From an uncultured Oscillospiraceae bacterium (lineage in GTDB: Bacteria; Bacillota; Clostridia; Oscillospirales; Oscillospiraceae), in NCBI GenBank assembly GCA_934572335.1, contig CAKTKU010000001.1:124001-188000 (forward strand): DNA of 64,000 bases, given 5' to 3'. The notes under the pieces are model-generated. The model ran no database searches, was not told where the DNA came from, and was given only the letters and a program-made list of their open reading frames with translations. This document shows, in pieces, positions 36,281 through 44,582 of the stretch. The first letter of the stretch is position 1; the number at the start of each line of letters is the position of its first letter. The translations under genes were made by a program, and so were the position numbers.

Positions 36281-37450
36281 ATGAATGATATTATTCTGCT
36301 CAAGCTCGGCGAGATAATACTCAAGGGGCTCAACCGCAGATATTTTGAACAAAAGCTCATGGCGAACGTCCGCCGCCGTCTCGCGCCGATAGGCAAGTTC
36401 CGCGTGTACTGCATCCAATCGACGGTGTATGTCGAGGCGCAGGAGGACGGCGCGGACATCGACGCGGCGATAGAGGCGCTCACGCACGTGTTCGGCATCG
36501 TCGCCATCGTGCGCGCCGCCGCGTGCGAAAAGGACAAGGACGCGATAACGCGGCTGGCCAAGGAGTATCTGAGAGAGGACATGGAGCGCGCGAAGAGCTT
36601 CAAGGTCGAGTCCAAGCGCAGCGACAAGAGCTTCCCCATGACGAGCATAGAGCTCAGCCAGTACGTCGGCGGGGAGCTGAGCGAGGCGTACCCCAATGTG
36701 CGCGTGGACGTGCACGAGCCAGAGTTCACCGTGCACATCGAGGTGCGCGATCTCGCCGCCTACGTGCACGGCGCGCCCATCCCCGGCGCGGGCGGCATGC
36801 CCGTGGGCAGCAACGGCACGGCGGTGACGCTGCTCTCCGGCGGCATCGACAGCCCTGTTTCCAGCTATATGATCGCAAAGCGCGGCGTGCACCTTATCCC
36901 CGTGCATTTCTTCTCGTTCCCGTATACCTCGCAGCAGGCGAAGGAGAAGGTGCTGGAGCTGGCGGAGCTGCTGACGGCGTACTGCGGGCATATGACCGTG
37001 GAGATCGTGCCGTTCACGCACATACAGGAAGAGATACGCGACAAATGCCCGGAGGAGTATTTCACGCTGATAATGCGCCGGTTCATGATGCGCATCGCCC
37101 AGCGCATTGCAAAGGCCAACAACGCCAAGGCGATAGTCACAGGCGAAAACCTCGGTCAGGTCGCGAGCCAGACCATGGAGGCGATGGCGGTGACGCAGTC
37201 CGTCACTGACCTGCCGACGCTCCAGCCGCTCATCGGCATGGACAAGGAGGAGATCGTCCGCCTCGCGCGGAGGATAGGCACGTTTGACACGTCGATACTG
37301 CCGTATGAGGACTGCTGCACGGTGTTCACGCCGCGCCACCCGCGCACAAGACCGAAGCTGGACGAGGTCGCGGAGGCGGAGAGCGCGCTTGACGTCGCGG
37401 CGCTCGTTGAAGAGGCGATACAGGGAATAGAGAAGGTGCCGCTGGGATGA
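36281..37450 (+). CDS. thiI: tRNA 4-thiouridine synthetase ThiI
   Basis: Adenylates U8 of tRNA for sulfur transfer, and in some bacteria supplies sulfur for thiamine thiazole. 389 residues: an N-terminal ferredoxin-like domain and THUMP domain (about 1-165), then a PP-loop ATPase with TLLSGGIDSPVSSYM (about 185-199). There is no C-terminal rhodanese domain, so it is the short Gram-positive form and must get sulfur from a dedicated cysteine desulfurase, which is not in the window. It overlaps cinA by 4 bp. Start chosen at ATG with GAGG upstream. Confidence 0.95.
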   Translation: MNDIILLKLGEIILKGLNRRYFEQKLMANVRRRLAPIGKFRVYCIQSTVYVEAQEDGADIDAAIEALTHVFGIVAIVRAAACEKDKDAITRLAKEYLREDMERAKSFKVESKRSDKSFPMTSIELSQYVGGELSEAYPNVRVDVHEPEFTVHIEVRDLAAYVHGAPIPGAGGMPVGSNGTAVTLLSGGIDSPVSSYMIAKRGVHLIPVHFFSFPYTSQQAKEKVLELAELLTAYCGHMTVEIVPFTHIQEEIRDKCPEEYFTLIMRRFMMRIAQRIAKANNAKAIVTGENLGQVASQTMEAMAVTQSVTDLPTLQPLIGMDKEEIVRLARRIGTFDTSILPYEDCCTVFTPRHPRTRPKLDEVAEAESALDVAALVEEAIQGIEKVPLG

Positions 37451-38712
37451 TGAAAAAAAGCTATGACACGGAGATAATCTCCGTCGGGACGGAGCTGCTT
37501 CTGGGTCACGTGACGAACACCGACGCGCGCGACGTGTCGGAGCAGCTGTCGAAAATAGGCGTGAACGTGCGCTATCACACCGTTGTCGGCGATAATCCCG
37601 AGCGCCTTGCCCAGTGCATAGAGATTGCGAAGGGGCGTGCGGACATAATAATAACCACCGGCGGGCTCGGTCCCACGTGCGACGATCTGACAAAGGTCGT
37701 GACGGCGCGCGCGTTCGGCGTGCCGCTCGTCGAGGATAAAAGCGAGACCGCGGGGCTGTATGAATATATAAAGAACAGCCGGCACTTCACGCCGAACAAC
37801 TTCTCCCAGGCGATGCTGCCGGAGGGGTGCACTGTGTTCCACAACACCTGCGGCACGGCGCCCGGCTGCGCGTTTGAAAAGGACGGCAAGATCGTGCTGA
37901 TGCTGCCGGGACCGCCGAAGGAGTGCTATGCGATGCTCACAAAGAGCGCGATACCGTACCTGCGCCGTCTCGGCGACGGGGAGATCGTGTCCCACTCGGT
38001 GCGCATCTTCGGCATAGGGGAGAGCGCGGTGGACGCCATCTTCGCGGATGAAATGAACGCCATGACAAACCCCAGCATGGCGCCCTACGCCAAGGAGTGC
38101 GACTGCCTTGTGCAGGTCACGGCGAAGGCCGCGACGCAGGAGGAGGCGGAGACCATGGTGCGCCCTGTGATGGAGCACGTGAAGGAGCGCCTTGGGGAAT
38201 ACGTATACGGCGTGGATGTGGAGAGCGTGGAGGAGAGCGTGATGCAGCTGCTGCACTCGCGCCCGATGACCTTCGCCGCGGCGGAGAGCTGCACCGGCGG
38301 GGAGATCGCCAAGCGCTTCACCGACTTGCCCGGCGCGAGCGAGTTTTTCCTCGGCGGCATGGTGACATACACGAACGGCGCGAAGGCGGCGCTTCTCGGC
38401 ATTGACCCGGCGCTGATAGAGGAGAAGGGCGCAGTGAGCCGCAAGGTCGCGCAGGAAATGGCGGAGCGCGCCAGAGCGCGCCTCGGCGCGGACATAGGTC
38501 TCGGCGTGACGGGGCTGGCAGGTCCCGACGGCGACGGCGTGCACGAGGTCGGCACGGTGTTCGTGGCGATGGCCGTAGAGGGCAGAACGTGGGTGCGGGA
38601 GCTGCACATGGGCGCGCACCGCACGCGCAGCTTCGTCCGCCGCATGGCGGGCAACCACGCCTATGACATGATGCGCCGCTATCTCACGGGGATAGACGTT
38701 GAAATGAAATAG
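37447..38712 (+). CDS. cinA: CinA family protein (competence/damage-inducible; NMN amidohydrolase domain)
   Basis: A 421-residue, two-domain protein. The N-terminal MoaB/MoCF-like domain (about 6-170) shows EIISVGTELLLGH and ITTGGLGPTCDDLTK. The C-terminal PncC domain (about 265-420) with FAAAESCTGGEIAKR and GVTGLAGPDG deamidates nicotinamide mononucleotide in characterised homologues. Full length matches family norms. It is translationally coupled to thiI (ATGA). A cinA-recA link exists in some genomes, but recA is not seen here. Confidence 0.93.
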   Translation: MMKKSYDTEIISVGTELLLGHVTNTDARDVSEQLSKIGVNVRYHTVVGDNPERLAQCIEIAKGRADIIITTGGLGPTCDDLTKVVTARAFGVPLVEDKSETAGLYEYIKNSRHFTPNNFSQAMLPEGCTVFHNTCGTAPGCAFEKDGKIVLMLPGPPKECYAMLTKSAIPYLRRLGDGEIVSHSVRIFGIGESAVDAIFADEMNAMTNPSMAPYAKECDCLVQVTAKAATQEEAETMVRPVMEHVKERLGEYVYGVDVESVEESVMQLLHSRPMTFAAAESCTGGEIAKRFTDLPGASEFFLGGMVTYTNGAKAALLGIDPALIEEKGAVSRKVAQEMAERARARLGADIGLGVTGLAGPDGDGVHEVGTVFVAMAVEGRTWVRELHMGAHRTRSFVRRMAGNHAYDMMRRYLTGIDVEMK

Positions 38713-38795
38713 ACAATATAACATTGCACGGCACTATGAAAAATAATAGTTACTCATAAACCGACCCATATCTTCCGCCAACCTTGTATCTGCTC

Positions 38796-38829
38796 TATAA
38801 TGAGCACAACAAATGAGCAGTAATGCTCA
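38796..38829 (+). promoter_or_regulatory. -10 hexamer and inverted repeat before the PNPOx gene
   Basis: TATAAT at 38796-38801 without a good -35, followed by the inverted repeat TGAGCA GTAA TGCTCA (38814-38829). The pairing suggests an operator over the transcription start. Confidence 0.45.
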
Positions 38830-38850
38830 GAATACAAGGAGGAACCGATT

Positions 38851-39246
38851 ATGCTGAATGAAAACGTTGTGAAGCTGCTCAAGGGCGGAATGTGGGATCT
38901 GGCCACCTGTGCCAATGGGGAACCCAATGTGGTGCCTGTTGCGTTCAAGGACGTGACAGCGGACGGCAAGCTGGTGGTCGGCGATGTATTTCTGGATACG
39001 ACCCTAAAGAACATCGAAGCGAACAACGGCAAGATCGCCATTTCCGTGTATGACGCGCAGAATCTTGAGGGCTATCAGGTCAAGGGCACGGCGCAGTATG
39101 TCACCGAGGGCGAAGTGGTCACAACCTTTAAGGCCATGGTGGAGAAGATGTTCAACGGCGCGGCGACCGCCAAGGGCGCGCTTATCATCACGCCGGAGAA
39201 GGTCATCGTCACCACCCCCGGCGCGGACAACAAGAAAGAGCTGTAA
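38851..39246 (+). CDS. Pyridoxamine 5'-phosphate oxidase-family (FMN-binding split-barrel) protein
   Basis: A 131-residue split-barrel flavoprotein. MWDLATCANGEPNVVPVAFKDV is the conserved first-strand region, and VGDVFLDTTLKNIEANNGKIAISV matches the FMN-binding part. Proteins of this size usually act as flavin reductases or in detoxification rather than in vitamin B6 synthesis. GGAGG lies 9 bp before the ATG. It is the first gene of a small group with an HxlR regulator and a MATE pump whose DNA style differs from neighbours. The exact substrate is unknown. Confidence 0.82.
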   Translation: MLNENVVKLLKGGMWDLATCANGEPNVVPVAFKDVTADGKLVVGDVFLDTTLKNIEANNGKIAISVYDAQNLEGYQVKGTAQYVTEGEVVTTFKAMVEKMFNGAATAKGALIITPEKVIVTTPGADNKKEL

Positions 39247-39252
39247 GAACAA

Positions 39253-39280
39253 TGAGCGGGCGCAGAAATGCACCCGCTCA
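39253..39280 (+). terminator. Probable weak terminator after the PNPOx-family gene
   Basis: Inverted repeat TGAGCGGG / CCCGCTCA with a 12-nt loop, followed by TAAATTTC; the U tract is poor. Confidence 0.45.
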
Positions 39281-39291
39281 TAAATTTCATA

Positions 39292-39303
39292 GTAACTTGT
39301 TAC
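39292..39303 (+). promoter_or_regulatory. Candidate HxlR operator
   Basis: Palindrome GTAAC TT GTTAC upstream of the HxlR gene. A tandem 10-bp repeat GAGGTATAAA (39341-39360) follows just before its start and includes the ribosome site. Confidence 0.4.
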
Positions 39304-39363
39304 GGTGAGAATATCCCGCTATAATGTAAGAAACATAAGCGAGGTATAAAGAGGTATAAAGTC

Positions 39364-39741
39364 ATGTATCAGAGAAAGCTGGAAAAGGATATCCGCTGCC
39401 CGCTGGAATACGGCATGGAGCTGTTTGGGGGGAAGTGGAACTCACGTATTATCTGCGTGCTGGCGGCGTTGGGAACGCTGCGGTACAGCGAGCTGCGCCG
39501 AGAGATGGGCAATATCACCGACGCGGTGCTGGCTTCCACGTTGAAAGGGCTCATCTCCAACGGCATTGTGGAGCGCAGGTCCTATGATGAGATTCCGCCA
39601 AAGGTAGAATACTCTCTGACGGAAAAGGGCGCTTCTGTCGTGCCGATCTTGCAGAGCATATGTCAATGGGCCGGTGTGTTCTATAAGGACGAGGGCGAAA
39701 CGCCCATGATCCAGTGTCAGAAGTGCGACCATCGAGGATAA
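39364..39741 (+). CDS. HxlR-family winged-helix transcriptional regulator
   Basis: A 125-residue MarR-like DNA-binding protein. CPLEYGMELFGGKWNSRIICVL is the family hallmark, then LRYSELRREMGNITDAVLASTLKGL (recognition helix) and the wing PPKVEYSLTEKG. The N-terminal Cys (residue 11) is at the position used for thiol-based redox or electrophile sensing in YodB/HypR relatives. The C-terminal CQKC could add a second thiol pair. It lies 4 bp before a MATE pump gene and probably represses it. Confidence 0.9.
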   Translation: MYQRKLEKDIRCPLEYGMELFGGKWNSRIICVLAALGTLRYSELRREMGNITDAVLASTLKGLISNGIVERRSYDEIPPKVEYSLTEKGASVVPILQSICQWAGVFYKDEGETPMIQCQKCDHRG

Positions 39742-39745
39742 ATTT

Positions 39746-41092
39746 ATGAACGACAGCGACCATTTACTCGCAGCTATGCCGGTGCCAAAGGCATTTTTTA
39801 AGCTGGCAGTACCGGCGGTGGCAGCACAGCTTATCAACATTCTTTATAATCTGGTGGACAAAATGTTCATCGGGCATATCCCGGGGGTGGGCAAGCAAGC
39901 GCTGGCAGGTGTCGGCGTGACCACCCCGGTGATTCTGGCTATCTCCGCTTTTGCGGCACTGGTCAGCATGGGCGGCGCACCCAAGGCGTCTATCTTTCTC
40001 GGCAAGGGCGAAAATGTACAGGCTGAACGGGTCTTGGGAAGCTGTATGTGGATGCTGCTTCTGCTGTCCGTGCTCCTGACCGGCATCATGCTGGCCTTCG
40101 GACGACCAATCTTACTGCTCTTTGGAGCCAGTGCCGACACGATCTCGTTTGCGGCGGATTATATGAACATTTACTGTCTCGGTACAGTATTTAGCCAGCT
40201 CACGCTGGGGATGAACGCTTTTATTACAGCACAGGGCAAAACGCTTATCAGTATGGGGAATGTGGCTGTCGGCGCGGTGACGAATATAGTGCTGGATGCG
40301 GTATTTATCAACGGTTTTCACATGGGCGTCAGGGGGGCTGCGTTGGCAACCGTTATCTCACAAGGCGTGTCCGCCTGCTTTATCATCCGCTATCTCTGCG
40401 TGGGAAAAAGCGTCCTGCGGCTTCGGCTGCGGAATATCCGCTTTGATGGGAGACTGCTATGGCCGTGCATTCTGCTGGGGACATCGCCGGCGCTGATGCA
40501 GATAACGGAGAATCTGGTGGCCATCAGCTTCAACACTTCTCTGCAAATCTACGGCGGTGATATGGCGGTGGCGTCCATGAGTATTTTGAGCAGCGTCATG
40601 CAGTTTGTGATGCTGCTTCTGCCGGGATTGGTGCAGGGTGCGCAGCCGCTGCTCAGTTATAATCTTGGTGCGCAGAATATCCCACGGGTCAAGAGAACAT
40701 TCCGTCTGCTGCTCATCTGCTGCGTCAGCGGTTCGTTTCTCATCTGGCTGCTCTGCATGACGGCACCCGGCGCAGTAGCAGCTGTTTTCACCAATGATGA
40801 GGCACTCATTGCATACACGAACAGAAGTATGCGTATTTATCTTGCCGCTTTGCTGATCTACGGCGTGCAGGTGGCGTGCCAGTATAGCTTCGTGGCGCTG
40901 GATCAAGCACCTAAAGCGATTTTTCTCACCATCTGGCGGAAAATTATCCTGCTCATTCCACTGATTTTTCTGATGCCGAACCTCTGGCCGGACGCGGTAA
41001 CAGGTGTGTACATGGCAGAACCGATCGCGGACACCATTGCTGTTTGTACCACTGCACCGATGTTTTATGCATATTATCGGAAATTGAAATAA
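39746..41092 (+). CDS. MATE-family multidrug efflux transporter (MepA-like)
   Basis: A cation-coupled drug/toxin exporter of 448 residues with about 12 transmembrane helices in two homologous halves. The N-terminal AMPVPKAFFKLAVPAVAAQLINILYNLVDKMFIGHIPG is the typical MATE opening (substrate entry helix 1), and GLVQGAQPLLSYNLGAQN is the equivalent in the second half. Closest in style to MepA of the DinF/MepA branch. Translationally close to the HxlR regulator (4-bp gap), so expression is likely controlled by that protein. Substrate unknown. Confidence 0.9.
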   Translation: MNDSDHLLAAMPVPKAFFKLAVPAVAAQLINILYNLVDKMFIGHIPGVGKQALAGVGVTTPVILAISAFAALVSMGGAPKASIFLGKGENVQAERVLGSCMWMLLLLSVLLTGIMLAFGRPILLLFGASADTISFAADYMNIYCLGTVFSQLTLGMNAFITAQGKTLISMGNVAVGAVTNIVLDAVFINGFHMGVRGAALATVISQGVSACFIIRYLCVGKSVLRLRLRNIRFDGRLLWPCILLGTSPALMQITENLVAISFNTSLQIYGGDMAVASMSILSSVMQFVMLLLPGLVQGAQPLLSYNLGAQNIPRVKRTFRLLLICCVSGSFLIWLLCMTAPGAVAAVFTNDEALIAYTNRSMRIYLAALLIYGVQVACQYSFVALDQAPKAIFLTIWRKIILLIPLIFLMPNLWPDAVTGVYMAEPIADTIAVCTTAPMFYAYYRKLK

Positions 41093-41100
41093 TATGGTTT

Positions 41101-41134
41101 TGAAAAGCGCGCGGCGGCTGCCGCGCGCTTTTCA
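41101..41134 (+). terminator. Intrinsic terminator after the MATE gene
   Basis: A 15-bp stem TGAAAAGCGCGCGGC / GCCGCGCGCTTTTCA with loop GGCT; this is one of the most stable hairpins in the window and is bidirectional in form. Confidence 0.8.
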
Positions 41135-41137
41135 GGC

Positions 41138-41166
41138 TTGACAGATGCGGAATAATACGCTATACT
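41138..41166 (+). promoter_or_regulatory. Promoter of the GntR-ABC operon
   Basis: Perfect TTGACA (41138-41143), a 17-bp spacer and TATACT (41161-41166). It overlaps the 5' end of the longer open frame and so supports the GTG start at 41217. Confidence 0.85.
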
Positions 41167-41216
41167 GCGACTGTATTAAACGGATTAGTACGGCAAACAC
41201 GAATGGGGGCGATAGT

Positions 41217-41582
41217 GTGATAAGCATAAACTACCGCGACGCGAGACCGATATACGAGCAGGTGCGCGACAGCTTCCGCGCGCTGATACTCTCGGACGCG
41301 CTCGCTCCGGGGTACAAAATGCCGTCCGTGCGCGAGCTGGCCTCGACGCTCGCGATAAACCCGAACACCATCCAGCGCGCGTACAGAGAGCTGGAAAACG
41401 AGGGGTACATCGTCTCCGTCCCCGGCAAGGGCAGCTTCGTCAGCCCGAGCGAGGCGGCGGTGAAGCGGCATATAGACGAGACAAAGCAGCAGCTTGCCGC
41501 GCTCGCGGTAGAGCTGCGCGCGCTCGGTGTGGGCGAGGACGAGCTGATACGGCTCATTAAAGAAGGAGGCGAGGGAAAATGA
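41217..41582 (+). CDS. GntR-family regulator of the YtrA type
   Basis: A short 121-residue GntR protein: winged helix-turn-helix (about 10-75: RPIYEQVRDSFRALILSDAL, MPSVRELASTLAINPNTIQRAYRELE, VPGKGSF) and a short C-terminal helix pair instead of a ligand domain, as in YtrA, which controls ABC transporters in response to cell-wall-acting antibiotics in Bacillus. GTG start, with GGGGGC 6 bases upstream; the longer frame from 41145 is ruled out by the promoter. It overlaps the ABC ATPase gene by 4 bp. Confidence 0.88.
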   Translation: MISINYRDARPIYEQVRDSFRALILSDALAPGYKMPSVRELASTLAINPNTIQRAYRELENEGYIVSVPGKGSFVSPSEAAVKRHIDETKQQLAALAVELRALGVGEDELIRLIKEGGEGK

Positions 41583-42475
41583 TGATAGAACTTAAAGCGC
41601 TGACAAAGGAATTTGACGGCTTCCGCGCGCTTGACGCGCTTGACATGAACGTGCCGCGCGGCGCGGTGTACGGACTGGTCGGACCGAACGGGGCGGGCAA
41701 GTCCACCGCCATACGGCACATGACGGGCATATACCGCGCCACATCCGGCGAGGTGCTCATCGACGGGCAGCCGGTCTACGAAAACCCAGCGGTGAAGGAG
41801 CGCATCGCCTATATCCCGGACGAGCTTTTCTTTTTCACGCAGGCGAGCATACGCGACATGGCGGATTTTTACCGCAGTGTGTACCCGCGCTTTTCAAAGG
41901 AACGCTTTGAAAAGCTGCGCGCGGCGTTCGACCTTGACGAGAAGCGCCCGATACGCAAGTTCAGCAAGGGCATGCAGAAGCAGGCGGCGTTCTGGCTGGC
42001 GCTGGCGCAGTGCCCGGACGTTGTGGTGCTCGACGAGCCGGTGGACGGGCTCGACCCCGTGATGCGTCGGCAGGTGTGGGGGCTGCTGCTGGGCGAGGTC
42101 GCCGAGAACGGCACGACCGTGGTGGTGTCCTCGCACAACCTGCGCGAGCTGGAGGACGTATGCGACCATGTGGGTATCGTTGACCGCGGGCGCATGCTGA
42201 CGGAGCGGTCACTGAGCGAATTGCAGGACAACATCGTCAAGGTGCAGCTCGCCCTGCCCGACGGCGGAAAGCTGCCGGAGGGGATAGAGATACTGCACAG
42301 CGCATCCACCGGGCGTTTGCAGCAGCTCATCCTGCGCGGCAGGACGGAAGAGCTGACGAACATACTCGCTGCGGCGGGTCCGCTCTTTATGGACTTTGTG
42401 CCGCTGACGCTGGAGGAGATATTCATATACGAGCTGGGAGGTGCTGATAGTGGCGCAAAAGACATCATTCTTTAA
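41579..42475 (+). CDS. ABC transporter ATP-binding protein (YtrB/BcrA-like)
   Basis: The 298-residue ATPase of an exporter-type ABC system. Walker A GPNGAGKST (about 36-44), signature FSKGMQKQAAFWLAL, Walker B VVVLDEPVDGLDP and switch His in VVSSHNLRE. The C-terminal extension (about 210-298) is typical of bacitracin- or YtrB-like antibiotic-response exporters. It overlaps the regulator (ATGA) and the permease (26 bp), giving a three-gene coupled operon. The exported substrate is unknown; a peptide or lipid-linked precursor is plausible. Confidence 0.9.
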   Translation: MMIELKALTKEFDGFRALDALDMNVPRGAVYGLVGPNGAGKSTAIRHMTGIYRATSGEVLIDGQPVYENPAVKERIAYIPDELFFFTQASIRDMADFYRSVYPRFSKERFEKLRAAFDLDEKRPIRKFSKGMQKQAAFWLALAQCPDVVVLDEPVDGLDPVMRRQVWGLLLGEVAENGTTVVVSSHNLRELEDVCDHVGIVDRGRMLTERSLSELQDNIVKVQLALPDGGKLPEGIEILHSASTGRLQQLILRGRTEELTNILAAAGPLFMDFVPLTLEEIFIYELGGADSGAKDIIL

Positions 42476-44387
42476 CTGGGGACTGAGCCGAAGCTGGCTC
42501 AAGCGCTGCTGGCCGCTGTGGACGACGTATCTCGCCGCGTGGCTGATCGCCCTGCCGCAGTCTGTGCCGGAGCTTCGCCGGTACAGCGATATGCTCTCTT
42601 ACACGGTCAATGTCAACACCAATGTGGTGCGGCTCGGGCAGAACATGGCGGAGATGTCCATCTTCGCCGGGATCATCGCGGCGATGCTGATGTATTCATA
42701 TATGTACTCAAGCCGCTCCTGCGGCATGATGAACGCGCTGCCCGTGCGCCGGGAGACGGTGTTCACAACGGCGTTCATCACGGGGCTTGCCCCGTTCATA
42801 GTGGCGGATGTTATCGTCATTGCCGCGGCGTGGGCAGTGTACGCGCGCACGGGCGTGGTGGAGACGAAGAATATCTTCCTCGCGCTGGGCTTTGCCGTGA
42901 TGGGCAATATCGCGTTCTACGGCTTTGCGACGTTCTGCGCAGTGCTGACGGGCAGCCTTGTGGTGCTGCCGGCGGTGTATCTCGTGCTGGGGTGCACGGC
43001 GGCGGTCGTGGAGCTCGGTGTGCAGAGCGTGCTCGGCTCGCTGATATACGGGTTCAGCGCGGGCAGGTCTTACGGCACGGTGCTCTCGCCCATCATTGCG
43101 GTGATCGACAATGTCAGCGTCGGGCAGGAGACGGTGTACACCATGGAGGGAAGATATGAGCTGACGGGCGAGCTTATCGTGAACGGCACGGCGCTTATGG
43201 CGGCGTACTGCGCCGCGGGGCTCATCCTCGCCGTGTGTGCCCTTTTCATCTACCGCCGCCGCGACATGGAGCACGCGGGCGACGTTGTCGCGATCCCGGT
43301 GCTCAAGCCAATTTTCAAATACTGCATGACCTTCGGCTGTGCCATTGTGCTGGCGATAAGCCCGGAGCTTTTCGGCAGCGGCTATACCGTCCGCTCCGCG
43401 GCGGCGACGGCGCTGGTGGTGCTGGCGATGCTGCTCGGCGGTGCGTTCGTGGGGTACTTTGTCTCTGAAATGCTGATGCAGAAGACGCTGAGCGTATTTC
43501 GCGGAAAGTGGCGCGGCTTTGTCGTGTCGTGCGCGGTCATCATCGTGCTGACGCTGGGGGCGGAGCTGGACGTGACCGGGTATGAGCGCCGCACGCCCGA
43601 CCCTGCCGACGTGGAGAGCGTGTGTCTGACGTACTACGGCACGGAGATGAAGATCAGGCAGCCGGAGAACACTGCCGGTATCGTCTCTTTCCATGAAGAG
43701 GTCATCGCGCAGAAGGATATAAACGAGAGCGCGGAGGACACGCAGTGGCTGAGCATTGAGTATACGCTGCGCAGCGGGAAAGAGATGAAGCGCGTTTACA
43801 ACATCGCCGACGACGCGGAGAACAAGGCCGACCACGATTCCAACGTCCGCCGTCTGGCGGCGGTGCTCAACACGCAGGAGGCGGTGGACTACCGCATTGA
43901 CTTTGCCCACGGCAGAGCCGTCACGCCCGCGGACGTTGACTACGCCTCGATAAGCGGCGGGTACATGGACGAGGACGGCGAGTGGAAGAATGTCAGCGCG
44001 GAGCTGACGGCGGACGAGGCGGCGCGGTTTTATAATGAGTGCGTCGTGCCTGACTCGAAGGACAGTCATATGGGGTATGTGTGGCCGGTGACGGATGATG
44101 AGTATTTCGACACGGAGAGCTATCTCGGCTTCGACCTCCAGCTGCGCATGGTGCGCGGCAGCATATACGATTTCAGCGGGCTGGACAGCACGTATATAAT
44201 TATCCCCATTGACGCTGCGCGCTGCACCGCGTGGATAGAGGAGAACACGGACCTCACGCTCATGACGCTGCGCGAATCCGACCCCACCTCCGCGGAGGAG
44301 CAGCTTGCGCGCACCGTCCCGACAACGGAGACGGCCATCGGCGTGATCGGCGGCGCGGACGGCCCGACGGCGATATTTGTGAAATAA
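42450..44387 (+). CDS. ABC transporter permease with extracytoplasmic domain and C-terminal GADGPT motif
   Basis: 645 residues. About ten hydrophobic segments in residues 20-380 (including FAGIIAAMLMYSYMYSSRSCGMM and FVVSCAVIIVLTLGAEL), then a soluble domain of about 250 residues. That domain starts with short beta-like segments (VESVCLTYYGTEMKI) and ends in VIGGADGPTAIFVK. This terminal motif looks like a segment of Na+-translocating decarboxylase beta subunits and is unexpected in an ABC permease. GTG start at 42450 with GGGAGG 8 bases before; a GTG at 42441 is in frame but badly placed. Partner of the YtrB-like ATPase. Confidence 0.83.
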   Translation: MAQKTSFFNWGLSRSWLKRCWPLWTTYLAAWLIALPQSVPELRRYSDMLSYTVNVNTNVVRLGQNMAEMSIFAGIIAAMLMYSYMYSSRSCGMMNALPVRRETVFTTAFITGLAPFIVADVIVIAAAWAVYARTGVVETKNIFLALGFAVMGNIAFYGFATFCAVLTGSLVVLPAVYLVLGCTAAVVELGVQSVLGSLIYGFSAGRSYGTVLSPIIAVIDNVSVGQETVYTMEGRYELTGELIVNGTALMAAYCAAGLILAVCALFIYRRRDMEHAGDVVAIPVLKPIFKYCMTFGCAIVLAISPELFGSGYTVRSAAATALVVLAMLLGGAFVGYFVSEMLMQKTLSVFRGKWRGFVVSCAVIIVLTLGAELDVTGYERRTPDPADVESVCLTYYGTEMKIRQPENTAGIVSFHEEVIAQKDINESAEDTQWLSIEYTLRSGKEMKRVYNIADDAENKADHDSNVRRLAAVLNTQEAVDYRIDFAHGRAVTPADVDYASISGGYMDEDGEWKNVSAELTADEAARFYNECVVPDSKDSHMGYVWPVTDDEYFDTESYLGFDLQLRMVRGSIYDFSGLDSTYIIIPIDAARCTAWIEENTDLTLMTLRESDPTSAEEQLARTVPTTETAIGVIGGADGPTAIFVK

Positions 44388-44396
44388 GAACAGCAA

Positions 44397-44438
44397 CGCA
44401 GCCCGAAACTGCCTTAAAGCGGTTTCAGGCTGCGTTTA
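44397..44438 (+). terminator. Intrinsic terminator after the ABC permease gene
   Basis: An imperfect 15-bp stem (CGCAGCCCGAAACTGC with GCGGTTTCAGGCTGCG) followed by TTTAC. Confidence 0.65.
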
Positions 44439-44481
44439 CAAATTGTATACGCCAGTTTATAAATTCTTGGGTTTTTGTTCA

Positions 44482-44509
44482 TTACAAGGTCATAAATGTG
44501 CTGTATATT
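44482..44509 (+). promoter_or_regulatory. Promoter of the HtrA-like protease gene
   Basis: TTACAA (44482-44487), a 16-bp spacer and TATATT (44504-44509), about 75 bp before the start. Confidence 0.5.
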
Positions 44510-44582
44510 ATGCTCGTAAGCAAGAAAGAGAGCTTCAAAAAGCAAAAACGAGCTCCTTTCGACATAAAAGGAAGTAAGAATT

